A stretch of 64,000 nt of DNA from Solenopsis invicta. Its lineage: Eukaryota; Arthropoda; Insecta; Hymenoptera; Formicidae. The stretch's first letter is position 1, and the number at the start of each line of letters is the position of its first letter. Under the pieces are notes generated by a model. It had not been told where the DNA came from. It did no database searches and saw only the letters and a program-made list of their open reading frames with translations. The DNA is taken from the NCBI RefSeq assembly GCF_016802725.1, contig NC_052666.1:3127001-3191000 (forward strand), written 5' to 3'. Position numbers and translations under genes: made by a program. Of this stretch, positions 1 through 12,163 are shown piece by piece.

Positions 1-460
1 ACAGAGTCCAACATCTCATTAGCAATGTTCATGCGATGCTGTTTTTGGTCGCAATTGAGCAATTTTGGTACGAATTTCGCGGCGACCCGTCTCATGCCCA
101 AATCATTGATAAAAATCGAATGGCACGAGCCAATCGATATGTTTAGGTCCTCAGCAACTTCTCTAACGGTGATTCGACGATTGGCCAATACCATTTTCTC
201 CACTTCATTAATTTTTTCGTCTGTTGTTGAAGTGCTCGGGCGTCCGGCACGCTCTTCGTCGTTCACATCTTCTCGGCCTTCTGAGAACATTTTGTACCAC
301 CGATAAACGTTGCTTCGGTCCAAGCTTCTCCGTATGCCACAGTCAACATTCGGAATGCATCCGCGCACTTAATTTCGTTTTTCACACAAAATTTGATACA
401 GGTTCTTTGATCCATTTTTTTGAATAGGTAAAAATCGAAGACAATCCAAAACACGTGCAA
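1..460 (-). pseudogene. mariner transposase N-terminus, frameshifted, partial
   Basis: The N-terminal DNA-binding part of a mariner (Tc1/mariner family) transposase, which binds terminal repeats for cut-and-paste transposition in the nucleus. The start is either the Met at 460 or the internal Met at 415 (MDQRTCIKFCVKNEIKC). The family stretch ending LTVAYGE is followed near 318-325 by a frame change. After it the expected sequence resumes in the next frame, with RWYKMFSEGRE, a GRPSTST linker, the helix-turn-helix ITVREVAEDLNIS and KFVPKLLN up to the window edge. The catalytic domain lies off the window. The break makes this copy non-functional. Confidence 0.85.
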
Positions 461-621
461 GCAAAGCAGCTGTCAACAATTAAGTGAACATTCAAAATGG
501 CCGAGCTTGTCGGCATAAGTGAGAGACATGAGTACCAACATAACGCCACAAAAAGATCGAAATTCGAATATACGTAACCCGCGAAAATTCAAAATTCGCG
601 ATACTTTTTGAACACACCTCG
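1..621 (-). mobile_element. mariner element, cut by window edge
   Basis: The 5' end of a mariner-like element read on the minus strand. Its terminal repeat, CGAGGTGTGTTCAAAAAG on the minus strand, ends at 621 and is followed by TA (622-623), the mariner target dinucleotide. The transposase coding region runs leftward out of the window. The terminal repeat differs from that of the complete mariner at 6767-8086 after about the ninth base, so this is a related but separate lineage. Confidence 0.88.
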
Positions 622-1545
622 TATATAAGCGCATTGACACGCACACACGCACGCTTGTGCATAGCGCACACGCACGCACGTGGGCATACAAATATGTACG
701 TTAATATACATTAATGTATATAATTTGATTATATATTTGTATTTCTTTTATTTCCAACTTTTTAAACATTATTTGAGTTTATGAACTATGATTTACAATT
801 TATTCAAATGTAATTAATGTTTTATAAAACACAACTTTTATACATGAAATAAGAAATAGAATGCAACATATTTTCCCGTCCCACTTAACACAGACTTCGG
901 ACTGTCGGATATATAAACATCAAATACTTGGTGTGGTTAAAAAATATGTTGCACAGCACATAGATGCTATCAACTTGCAACATATGTAAACACACTAACA
1001 TTCACACTTTACAATTACATGTACAATAATTAATAATGTAGTAATTATAAATGTTACAATAATCATACATACATACAAAATATACACACGTATAAGATTA
1101 AAATTTAATTGATGGATATAACTAAAAAAACATATATGAAATACTATATATCACAATAACAATGTATCACACTGCTACACTTCTTCTCAGATGCAATATG
1201 TTTCGCTTTTGCTAAAACTTTGCATCTTTCCTTCGATCTCATCTCCACCCACGTACCACCACACTGCCTGAAGGCATATCTTCGTTAAGAAAACATAACT
1301 TCTTCAGGTAGATGACTGATTGAAGTAGAGGGACCTACGTAACTTATTGTTTTTAATCAACTCATTCATTCGTTCACAATAAATGTAACATTCATATAAC
1401 CACAATTTTTATATAAAGATAAAAAAAAAGAAAACTAATACACATTAAAATATACAAAAACAAAAATTAAAAATGCATACCATTATTTACAAAATTTTTT
1501 TCTAACTGAATATTTTATATCATTCTGCAGATTTTTTTTTCTTTT
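622..1545. other. AT-rich intergenic DNA, no gene seen
   Basis: Low-complexity AT-rich sequence with scattered TACATACA and ACACAC runs. No reading frame, splice-flanked exon or paired repeat is supported here. Confidence 0.6.
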
Positions 1546-3817
1546 TTAAGCATTATTTTTAAAAATCGCACGCATTCGCTTAATTTCACACACGTTCTTT
1601 ATTACATCGTTTTGCAACATTTCGACGTCGTTCTGATCAATATTAATTTCATTTTTATGATTGCACCACCATGCAATATTATTAATCGCAATAATACACA
1701 CTACTATTTTAAACATGTTGGTGTGATGCTCCATACATTCATGCCAATCCATACTTGCATTCCAATTTTCTAAAAAATCTAACAATACTTTTAAAATATT
1801 ACGACGATGAGCTCTAGTCTTTAATAATTTATTTGTCAAACTTGTGATTTGTTTCATGCAAAATAAAAACGAATTACTTCTCAAACTACTTTCACAATTT
1901 GTACAAAAATTTACTTCTTTAAGAATTAAGTTAATAATATCATTGTAACGATCCATAGAAGATGCGGTCATCACTTCTTCGGTAACATTTTTATCCAAAA
2001 TTAATTCTGCTTCATCATCGTTATACGTTACACTACATTCATTGTCACTAGATTCTAAGTATTTTTCAAATGTACACAAAATGTCAAAACTGTCACTTTC
2101 GCAATTACCGCGACGCATCGAAATACAATTCATATTGTTAACCAGTAATGTAAAAAATGATTTTTCGAATTGATGAGGTGTTGGATTAATGTTACGTACC
2201 GCGTGACTACGAATTTGGCCAAAATAATTTTCTAAAGGATCCTGATTACAAAATCGCGTATTTAATTTTCTAAAATCATATTTTTTATTTAAAATTTTCC
2301 ATAAATTTTGAAAACCATTTATTGTTGACAGCCAATTTGTTAAAGTTGGTACCGATTTTACTTTAGAGCGTAAAATTTTGTCGACAAATGACATTTTGTG
2401 CAATTGATTTTTCGCACTCACCTAAAACTTATGATGTTTACTGTTTTCCGTTATAGAACAACGTAATTCATTGGCATCCTCTCATCACCATTCACACTGT
2501 CGAATAGATCATTAAAAAAGTTCACTACCGTCGCTGTCGCTATTTTTTCTTCGCCTATTTGGATGTCTTTCTGGTTAATAAATATAACGCCTATAAAAAA
2601 TATTAAAATAATTATTAAACAGAAATAATTTTCAGGCAAACATTTGTATGTACAAGTAAAGATAAAATTACAAAATATATAAATTATGTATATAAATACA
2701 TGCATTTGTATGATTACATATTTTATATTAAATCTCATATATACATCTTATACATACATACAAATGCATGTTTGTTACTAATGATTTTTTTTTATGTAAT
2801 TATGTTAATTAGTATAATACTTACATTTTGATGTTGCGAAAGTTTGAACAACACCAGCCATAGTACCACTCATCGCTTGAACAGCGTACTTTACACGCAT
2901 CTTCTTGATCTTGTCTTCCAGAATATGCTCCGCTGTTATCTTTTTTAAAAGTGGCCGAATGATGTTGATCTTTTTATCCATTATCCAGGCTGTTTTTAAT
3001 GTGTCCCACGATGCAAATCTATCTTCTTCCTCCGGAGTAGACGAGCGCAGTAATGAATCTTTCGATATCAAATTGTTCCGTATTTCTTTTATAAGATGTG
3101 GTGGATCGTATAAATGGATTACGTTTTGATCTCCAACGATGTATGTTTGATCTGTAACGGGATGATTAAAAATAAAATAATACGGACACACATATTTTTA
3201 TTTCCTTTCTCATTTATTGTATATTTACTTTCTGATGTGTTCTTCAAATTCTTCTTCATTGCTGTAAGTAATAGTAGCTCTTTAATTGCAGCTACATTGC
3301 AAGAGCCTTGGTCACACACTGTCGCGACTATGTGGAAGTCTGCTCTTTTTATTTGCAATACATGTTCTTTAATATTACGAATTAATTGAGCGTCATTAGT
3401 CTGTTTACTACAAAAACTATATGAAAGTGGCATCTTCCAGCCAGAATGTAATCCGCGCAACATAAAAACTAAAGCGTGATCCGCGATTTTGCCAGTTCGA
3501 TTATTGCGCCAATCCTCAAGACCACAAATGATATCCTTTCGGACGTCATAAGTGCACTTGGGTTGGATAGATACCTCATCCCACATAAGGATACACACTT
3601 TTTCTTTCATTGACATTTTTTGAGATACACTCTCCAAATGTCTCGAGATAAATGGGTTTAATCCAGGATGTACAGGTATTTTATGCAACACCGACTGCAA
3701 TGTCTGAATGGATGGTATTTGTTTGAAAATGGCTCTTAAAGAATTATAAGCATGCTTCCCTATTGTCTTGTACAGAGTTAGTGAGAAAGCTTTTTGTTGA
3801 GCATTAAAACGTTGTCC
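1546..3817 (-). pseudogene. P-element / THAP9-like transposase relic
   Basis: Four minus-strand pieces resemble a P-superfamily transposase, the GTP-dependent cut-and-paste enzyme also domesticated as THAP9. (1) 3817-3229 begins after an acceptor TTTAACAG (GQRFNAQQKAFSLTLYK) and carries the RNase H-like residues MWDEVS and VCDQGS. (2) 3151-2825, between CCGTTACAG and GTAAGT, carries the insertion domain with YDPPHLIKEIRNN and a KMRVKYAVQAMSG stretch. (3) 2590 onward follows TTTTTTATAG and contains NDLFDSVNG. (4) The C-terminal part carries FCNQDPLENYFGQIRSHA. Splice phases between pieces 1, 2 and 3 agree (phase 1 each). A frameshift near 2475 and an in-frame TAG at 2422-2424, where a Trp is plausible, break the frame. 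No N-terminal THAP zinc finger was found upstream. The closing stop is at 1546. Confidence 0.85.
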
Positions 3818-6000
3818 CTGTTAAACAAAGAATATTAAACAAAATTAATAAATACATAAAGTTAATAATACCTAAAATTAGCAAAAGTGATATTAATTAC
3901 ACAAGTAAATGATAATCTCAAAGAATTTTTTTTATGTTCATTACTTTTTGTTTGTTTATTTTTTTATTTCTAAATATCAAAATCATTTATACTTTAATAC
4001 AAATATTTTATACAAAATAATTATTACATAGATACATATTTTTATACCTATGATCTTTTTTATTTCATAAATTAATAATGATCGATGTATTAGTAATGCA
4101 ATTTTATTTGCTTTCTGTCTTTTAAATGTACACAAAAACATGCATATATGTGTGACTGTTTTTGCGTACAATTAATTTTCCCTTTTGATTACATAAAAAA
4201 ATTTGAAAATGCTTTTTTTAAATATGAGTATATTTCTAAAAAATAAGTTAATAGGGTTATGCACAATAAAAATTAGAAACAGGGGATAAAAAACAAATTT
4301 TAATGATTTGTGACACATAATAAATGTATTTATTACAATAACGTCAATACTCAATATATTTCAGAAATACAAAAAGAAGTATATGACAGAAATATAATAT
4401 GTAATGCAACATACATGTAATGCAAATTAAGTTCTTTTTAAAATATCCATTATGGCTATTGCACACAGGTCGCCTCAACGCGTTACGCTCGGCAAGTAGT
4501 CAATCATTCTTTCGTTTCACAGCGAAACGAAAGAATGATTGACTACTTTGCCTCGTTGAAGCATCTTGTGCAACAGGCCTTAGCCTGTAGACTTTTCCAT
4601 CTGCTTAACAGTCATCTAAGAAAAAAGAAAATTATTATGTAAACAGCGTACAAGATTAAAGTAAATAATAATTCAAATTGTACTAATTACTTACATTTTT
4701 TATCATCTTATACAAGTGTTTTGATTATCAGAGTTTGCTTTTTTCTTCCTTTACTCCTCTCTTCTGAATGATCTGTTCCTTTCTTTTTTCCATGTTTATT
4801 ATACCTATTGCATCCTTTATTTTAACATCTGGTTCCTGTACACGAATACAAAATTAACTGTACAATAAAAATTGTAAATAAAAATAGTATTAATTTTAAA
4901 TATAAGCTTAGAAACATGCAAGTAAAAGAATTATAAAAATCTTATCTTGCTAAAAATATCCTGTTTACCTCCTCCATACGAGTCGCTTTATAAAATAATT
5001 TTGACATGCATATCACAAGTGCAATAGAAAATTTTCAAGCATTAATATAATGCAAAACCACAATAGAAAATCAGGAACCAGATTAATAGTACTTAGAAAC
5101 AGTGCATCATATAATATTTCAAAAACATATATACATGTGTAATTTACGAAAAAGAAAATTGATCCGTGTATAAAATCAGTTAATGTACATATCATAAAAA
5201 ATATAAATTAATAGATTAAATTGTATTAAATAAGAAGCTTTATATGTGTAATACCTTTATATTACTTAAAACCTTCAAAAATCGTATTAATAGATTGTTG
5301 TGCGTGTTATTAAATAAAAATATCAAATATTTCAAAATAATTGTAATATATTTATCAATACTTTTATTATATTTAATAGCAATATTGATCAACATAGCAA
5401 ATAATCAACATGAAAACCTCAAAAATGTGTATTAAAATTGCAGAGTAATAAAGTATATGACACAATAAATGTAATCATTGAAAAATTGTTAATGGGCTTT
5501 AAAAAAAAAGTAAAAAAGCAATAAGCATTATCATCGATTAATTAGGAAATCCACAGTTTAACTTATGACAGATTATGTTGTATTGTAAATAGTTTTAATT
5601 AAGACGCATTTAGAAGTTATACATACCTATAGAAAAAAACGAAGTAAATGAATAATAATTATCTCGTGAGAAATAGCATACCTCCATGACAAACAGTACA
5701 TATATTAAGAGGGGTACTTACTTTTTTTTTAAACGTTAATAAAAAGTGGAACATTTTAAAAAAATATAAAAAAATTTTCTTAAAATGTATAAAAAAATAG
5801 CCTCAAAGTTTTGAAAAGATAAATCTTTTTGTTTTTATTTTAAATAAAGTTAAAAAATTATTTTTTTTTATGTTTTAAAATTGCAACCCCTCTTAATATT
5901 AATAAAGTAAAACAACAGATAAATATAAAAAGTATAGAAAAATGGAATAAAAAAATTACCAAGAACACACAATATCAAACAAGACAAATAATCTGTAATG
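3818..6000. other. AT-rich DNA upstream of P-type transposase
   Basis: Mostly AT-rich sequence. On the minus strand, 4846-4692 is bounded by an acceptor (GTGTACAG) and a donor (GTAAGT) and encodes a Lys/Glu-rich stretch that soon meets stops, so it may be a degenerate linker exon of the transposase. The expected THAP finger was not recognised. The only other structure is the hairpin at 4494-4548. Confidence 0.4.
4494..4548. repeat. Perfect 25-bp inverted repeat, 5-nt loop
   Basis: Arms 4494-4518 and 4524-4548 are exact reverse complements around the loop ACAGC. The similarity continues outward imperfectly: TTGCACAC near 4459 faces TTGTGCAA near 4566. The layout suggests a short foldback insertion or a palindromic element end rather than a terminator. 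Confidence 0.85.
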
Positions 6001-6766
6001 TTGCCAATTTTCTCTCGCGCGGATTAGCTCGCTGGAGCGGTGCGATAGAAAAGGCTCGAACGGGAAGCGAGGAAAGAGTCGTGTTTTATAAATGACGAGT
6101 CGGCGGTGTGTGTGATATAACCGATGTGTGTTTATTAATTACGCTCTTACGGAACCGAAAGAATACAATGGTTCGGTGCGCGCGGACGGACAAGATACAT
6201 GAAAGTAGAACGGCGTGTGGACGAACGGGTCTTTTGAAAACGCGGCTATTTACATGTCGATATGTACATACGGTTCGCGAGGTGTCGCCAGGTGATGGAT
6301 CGCGAGTGACGTTTAGATGCGGGCGCGTCTTTCCCGTGTATAGCGGTACGTGAGGGGCGGAGCTCCGTGACGCGACGTGGCGAGGTGCGAATCGGCAGGG
6401 CGACCGCGGCCGTGTGCGTGCCGATGATGATGGCGGCTGGGATGCCGCGAAACGCGCCGAGTACCTCGGCCGAAACCCCGTATCGGCGATTCCGGTTGCT
6501 TGCGTTTCGTGGAGGAGCGGAGGTATTCGCAGTCCGAGAGCTGGTCGGGAATCCTTCCCTCGCCAAGTACCTTGACGAGAGTTGGACGCTCGGGCTCGCG
6601 AGGATGCGGAGGATGAGGAGCGGTGCGGAAATTTGCGGAGTACCTCCGCCGTGGCCAAGCAATCTTCGACCACTTTTATTTCCAGGAGTGTCAGACGCAG
6701 CGGATCAACGGGTAATGCTGGCTGACGGGAAACAGGTGCCTCTTTCGGAGCGCGTGGCCCTATATA
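6001..6766. promoter_or_regulatory. CpG-rich island, possible promoter or 5' exon
   Basis: GC- and CpG-rich sequence set in AT-rich surroundings and interrupted at 6765 by the mariner insertion. Open frames occur on both strands, as expected from high GC, but none resembles a known protein or ends at a convincing donor. This may be a promoter or non-coding first exon of an unseen gene. Confidence 0.35.
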
Positions 6767-8086
6767 CGAGGTGTGATCAAAAAATAAGGTGACTTTTCAT
6801 TTTTATAAAAAAATATTCATTTATTCATCCAAAATTATGTTATCCCCTTCAAAATAATCCCCCTCTGATACAATGCATTTGTACCAGCGCTTTTTCCAGT
6901 CGTCAAAACATTTTTGAAATGCACTTTTGGGTATTGCCTTGAGCTCCTTCAGCGATGCAGCCTTAATCTCCTCAATGGTCGCAAATCTTCGTCCTTTCAT
7001 AGGCCTTTTCAATTTTGGGAAGAGGAAAAAGTCGCAGGGAGCCAAGTCTGATGAATACGGTGGCTGAGGCATGATGATAGTATTGTTTTTGGCCAAAAAA
7101 GTACTCACTAGTAACGACGTGTGCGCAGGTGCATTTTCATGGTGCAGAATCCATGAATTTTTTTTCCACACTTCCGGACGTTTTTTTCTTATTGATTCAC
7201 GCAAACGCCGCATAACCTCAAGGTAATACTCCTTGTTTACCGTACGACCTTGTGGTAGGAATTCTTGATGCACAACGCCATGGTAATCAAAGAAAACTGT
7301 GAGTAAAACCTTCACATTCGAACGAACTTGGCGTGCCTTTTTCGGTCTTGGCTCTCCTGGGCTCTTCCACTGGGATGATTGGGCTTTGGTTTCGACGTCA
7401 TAACCATATACCCATGTTTCGTCACCAGTTATAACCCTTTTGAGCAGATCAGGATCATCATTGACGTCGTTCAACATGTCTTGGGCGATGTTCATGCGAC
7501 GCTGCTTCTGATCAAAATTAAGCAGTTTTGGAACGACTTTCGCTGACACACGTGTCACACCCAAAACATCCGTTAAAATTGATTAGCATGAGCCAAACGA
7601 TATGTTAAGATCATTAGCTATTTCTCTAATCGTGATTCGATGATTTTTCAACACAATTTCTTTCACTTCCTGAACATTTTCGTCGGTTTTTAACGTGCTG
7701 GGGCGTCCAGTGCGAGGTTCATCGTTAACATTTTCTCGGCCCTCTTGGAATAACTTATCCCATTTATAAACATTTTTTTTGCTCAAAGTTGACTTACCGT
7801 ACGCCACTGTCAACATTTCAAGAGTTTTTGAACACTTAATACCATTTTTTACACAAAAATTTATACAAACTCTCTGCTCTATTATTTTCAACAGCAAAAA
7901 ATCGCCAAGCACGCAAACACGAGTCTAACCTTTATGCCTCTCACATAAAAACAACACATGCTATATAGTCAAAACTGTGAACATATGATCGTGACGAGTG
8001 TACCAACACAAAAAAAAAATTTTGAAATTAGAGTGTACAGAGCGCGCGAAATTCAAAAAGTCACCTTACTTTTTGATCACACGTCG
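6767..8086 (-). mobile_element. Complete mariner element, 1320 bp
   Basis: Both ends carry the terminal repeat CGAGGTGTGATCAAAAA (the other arm reads CGACGTGTGATCAAAAA), continuing into AAGGTGACTTTT. TA dinucleotides flank it at 6765-6766 and 8087-8088. The 1.3 kb length and the single internal minus-strand transposase are typical of mariner. The arms match at nearly every position, so the insertion looks fairly young. Confidence 0.95.
6821..7912 (-). pseudogene. mariner transposase with one stop and altered catalytic site
   Basis: One continuous frame of about 360 codons is interrupted only by TAA at 7583-7585, where relatives have a Gln or His codon (GSC-stop-SILTDVLG). The N-terminal half has the paired helix-turn-helix region (LTVAYGKS and IREIANDLNIS) and the GRPSTLK linker. 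The C-terminal half has the DD34D catalytic core: ITGDETWVYGY, then HHENAPAHTS, then SSDLAPCDFFLFPKLK. The spacing of 34 residues between the second and third acidic residues is exact, but the second Asp is Glu (GAA at 7136-7138). The stop and the substitution both argue against activity; the rest of the frame is intact. The first Met is at 7912; a shorter N-terminus is possible. Confidence 0.93.
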
Positions 8087-8088
8087 TA

Positions 8089-8640
8089 ATTGGAAATTCA
8101 TATAGTATTTTGTTAATTTATTAATTTTATATAATATATGAGAGGGTCTTGTTTGATCACGTTGTGATTGACCACAGCGTGCTCCCATCACATTGTGAGG
8201 GCAGCGTGATACGTTCTTGTGCGCACGGCGAGATTATCACGTTACTCTCACGCCATGAAATGTTTCCATCACGCGTGATTGCACCATGCGACCTTTTACG
8301 CGTACACTCCGCGCTGACGCTTGACTGCCGCACACGCAAAGCCGCGCACGTACGTGTTTCTTGGCAGCATGGCGGAGATTGGGGTGCGGGCGGACAGAAG
8401 TGGGGAGCGTTTCAATAGCGCATCTTCCTCGCTCGACGCTGGGTCGAGAGAGAAGACACGAATCGACATGCTACCATGGAAAAACTCAAATTGGAGAAAT
8501 TTAATAACTATAATGTCTCTATCATACTTTAATTAAACTCATGATATGACCAATGTAATGATTTATTTTGCAGTTTACAACTTTATAGTTGCAACTTTTT
8601 TTTTTTTTAATTTTACTATTGCTAATAAATATATTGTATT
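8089..8640. other. Moderate-GC intergenic DNA, no gene seen
   Basis: Contains a mixed-sequence stretch (8150-8460) with repeated ATCACG/CGTGAT motifs. Short open frames on both strands have no recognisable features. Confidence 0.4.
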
Positions 8641-8689
8641 AGAGGTCGTTCATATTGAATATTAGTTCGTTTATGTCTGTCACATGCAT

Positions 8690-9320
8690 GACGAGCTGTC
8701 ACATGCATGATGTAAAAAACAAGGTGAAACAACGCGCATCGTCGGCGGCTCGATGCGCGGTAAGAGGCGTGACTCGATGTGATGAGCCAATGAAATTTGG
8801 GTCCAAATATATCCGCACAATTTAAATATGGAACAATTATATGTAGTCACACGAACTTAAAATGTAGATATTGTTAAAAAAAATAAATATAAAAATGTAA
8901 AAATACTTGAAATTTATTATCTTTAACACAAATCACTGTTGCAATAAACACTGTTGTTATAAACATGAAATACAACAATTTAGCCATACACATAAGCTCA
9001 TTCTTATAACTTTCCAAATTTCTTCTAATCCAAGTTTACAAAATTTGAAATAACAATTATCACAATTTTCATTAATGTACAAAGTCTTAACCTTATCTTC
9101 ACGTTCTTCTTTTTTTAAGTAGCTTTGAATTTCTTCGATTCACCGATTATCTCCGATTCATGTATAAATACAAGTATAAATACGTCCCAGTACCGGAGCC
9201 GTAGCCATATTGAATCTCAAAATTTGGACCCAGTTCTGATTGGTCTAGAGTATGGTCTACTGCGCATTTGGTTACTTGTTTCACCTTTCTTCTTACATCA
9301 TAGTCACATGATGAAAATAT
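8690..9320. repeat. Imperfect inverted-repeat element
   Basis: The left arm at about 8690-8812 and the right arm at about 9205-9320 are diverged reverse complements. Landmarks in order are TCACATGCATGATGTAA, AAGGTGAAACAA, a GCGCA segment, CCAAT and TGGGTCCAAAT. The left arm also has a direct duplication of TGTCACATGCATGA (8679-8712) and a perfect 9-bp hairpin CGCGCATCG/CGATGCGCG. It is probably an old foldback or MITE; the ends were not resolved. Confidence 0.55.
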
Positions 9321-9414
9321 TTACTTAGTGTGCAAAATCTATGATATATATACACAAAATGAAACCTTATTCCCCTAGGGATAACATATGCGAATAATAT
9401 CGTGCAATTCAAAG

Positions 9415-9845
9415 TAAGATTGAAAGTGTAGAAAAAAGGATTAGCTTAAATAAAATATTTGTAATTGCAAATCCAGATACAGGACGATGAAAAGAGGAGT
9501 CTCGTTGCACGCACGCTTGCACGCACGCATTTTGTAGAAATGTACTTGCGATTTTATTATATGCATTATATTGCATTACAATATTCAAAAATGTATGTAA
9601 TGAGATACATTTGGGAGAGAAAAAGCGAAAACTCCTAATTGTAAAAAGTGTATACACGAACAGACTTAGATGTCTAGCCAGTCTGGCGATACAGGAACAG
9701 TCTTACATGACGATGGCGGCACCATCTATTGCGAGAGTCAGCAACTATTTTTATAGAGAGACTCCTCTTTTATTGTCCTGAATCTGGATTTGCAATTATA
9801 CAAATTTTATTTGAGCTAATCTTTTTTTCTAGGCTTTCAATCTTA
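9415..9845. repeat. Foldback element, about 90-bp arms
   Basis: Left arm 9415-9503 (TAAGATTGAAAG to GAGGAGTCTC) and right arm 9758-9845 are reverse complements with scattered mismatches. About 250 bp between them includes GCACGCACG repeats. No coding capacity is seen, which fits a non-autonomous transposon of the foldback/MITE class. No clear target duplication was found. Confidence 0.8.
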
Positions 9846-11998
9846 TGTGTAGCGCGTGGCATCCAGGATATAATTCACTTTAACTTGGACGTTTGTCGGT
9901 AATATCAATATCAAATTTTGCGACATAAAATTTTATTAATTCAATAAGGAAATAACATTGTATACATCATATAAAACGCTCAAAACGTTTTTCTAAAATA
10001 ACAAAGTATATGTAAAAAATATGGGATCTGACAAAATGACATTTCAAATATTAATTTGATAAAATAATTAATAAATCAAGATTTTTTGCAAAAAGATTTA
10101 ATATTCATATTTCATTTTTAATACAATTTGTTCTATATGTACACTACCGTATTTTTAAAAATTCTATGTACTATGCATTTCAAAAGTTCCATTATTCAAT
10201 GTTTTCACTAACAATTTTACTTTTTGTATTGTTTACATAACTTGTTTACATAAAATATGATGAATACCTATATTCTCTTATTTTCGTAAATACCCAGTCA
10301 GCAAAGCGTCAGAAATTTGCCTGTAAATTGCTAGCAAATTTAATCAAAAATATTCAGCAAGTTGAAGTCAACTAGGTCCGCATTAAGATTATGTTTTGGC
10401 GACAAAACTTGTTGACATAATTCAACGACAAATTGCCATCAAAAACCGAGCACAGCTTATAAATATAACATGGCAACAAATTGTCGGTAAAAAGCGAGCA
10501 AAGCTTGCAGAAATATTTTTACAGCAAATTGCTGATAATATCATGTAGGCTACTGTCAATAAAAGAACGATATGTAAGCAATATTTTCATAAAAATCAAG
10601 CTTCTAATTAAACACATTTGATCCTTTCCCATTGAAGATCGTGAATGTGGAATATGCAAACTGTAGTTATAAACTAATAAAAATGATATCAATTTTTTTC
10701 GACTAATAGGACACGTTCGAGTGTCCTAGCGCGAGTGAAGTGTGTGCCCGTATCGTCGAGTACAACAATATGATGTTTTTTTTATTTGAGAAATTTACTT
10801 ACAATTTCCATTTATAATTTTTTTTTTTTTTGTATAATTTGCGACTATGTTAAATAGTTTCGTGACAGAAAATAAGAAAATATAGTATAAAGGGGGGAGG
10901 AGGGAGTTGTAAAATACTTTGTTTCTTGATGGTTCAGAAAACATTAACGGGATACAATTCTAACTAACGCCAGTTTATTAGTCATAGAGTTCTATCAATC
11001 ACCCTATAGGTAGAAATTCATTAGGTATATAAAAAGAACGTATTTACAATTTACTGAAGAGAGGAAAAAAGGATGCGTTTGTGGAATAGCAAGGGAATTG
11101 TGGAATACTAACAACTTATGTGACGAAAGGCACTTTTATTTGAAAAAACATTAATGATGTTTTGTAGATTTTACACACAAATAAGTGCCATAAGGTTTTG
11201 CACACATTTCGTAAAATACGTTTTATTAAAAAAAAAAAGTTCTTTTTTAATAACATTTTATCTTAAAATATTTTTTTAAATAAAACTTTAAAATAATTTC
11301 TTCGCTTCTAGTACTTATAATAAACGTCATACAAGGTTTACAAAAATAAGTGTAAAGTCGCAAAAGGGATCCACACGGCGGACGACCGATTCTACAATAA
11401 CACATAACACGATTTTATTTGACGAATTCATATGCACATAATAATACACATTAAATTCAATAATATTATTTGCATAAGTTTGCATTCAAGGTCTTTAAAC
11501 TAACGTTAAAAATTAACATGTAGTGTACTTCTCAGAGAGTATACACCTGTATAAATTTCTGTTATCTTCAAAATTTTAATTCGACTTATAAAAACACAAC
11601 GGACACTTATATTGACCAGTAACGTCCTACAATGTCTAGATTGTAATGAAGTAACTTTAACGGCTGTTCTTAGAATTCAATGCAAACTGTATACAAGATA
11701 TGACGATATTTCGTTACTCTAGATATATTCCACGACCGCCGTCTTTCTTCTATCATAACTACACATATTGTGTACGAAAAAAGTTGAGATTGTCTCAGCA
11801 AAAACTGAACTTGCGTGCTACACTTTCAAGCAATAGTGTATGCGAAATTGTTGAGCAGGTTACATATCTGTATAGTAGCTATTTACACATTTAAAGATTC
11901 AATACAATCGTACAATGATTGCGTGTAGAAAAGACAAGGAGCTCTATAAACCAGGTTAACGTTCGATAAATAAGTAATCATGTAAAAAAAAATATATA
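9846..11998. other. AT-rich DNA downstream of transporter gene
   Basis: Follows the transporter stop codon on the minus strand and may include its 3' UTR; several AATAAA sites occur on that strand and none can be singled out. At 10318-10560 an imperfect repeat built on AGCAAATTG/CAACAAATTG motifs recurs about four times. A perfect 7-bp hairpin AGGACAC/GTGTCCT lies near 10708. Confidence 0.4.
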
Positions 11999-12003
11999 AA
12001 ACA

Positions 12004-12005
12004 TT

Positions 12006-12042
<37 letters not shown>

Positions 12043-12055
12043 TGCTCTTTCTTTA
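12004..12055. repeat. (CT)n microsatellite
   Basis: CT dinucleotide run with a few interruptions, just downstream of the transporter stop codon on the minus strand. Confidence 0.9.
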
Positions 12056-12163
12056 TCTCTCCCTCATCAGCCAGCCACTTTAGCGTTTCGACCTCCGTCG
12101 ATCATTCCTTGATCTCGGCGTTGCAACAATGCGACAAGGTGAACGCAGAATGCGTCGGTATTT

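Noticed and set aside
6086..6673. 195-codon minus-strand frame in a CpG island
   Set aside because: High GC removes stops on all frames; no domain, start context or splice site supports it, and overlapping frames on both strands are equally open.
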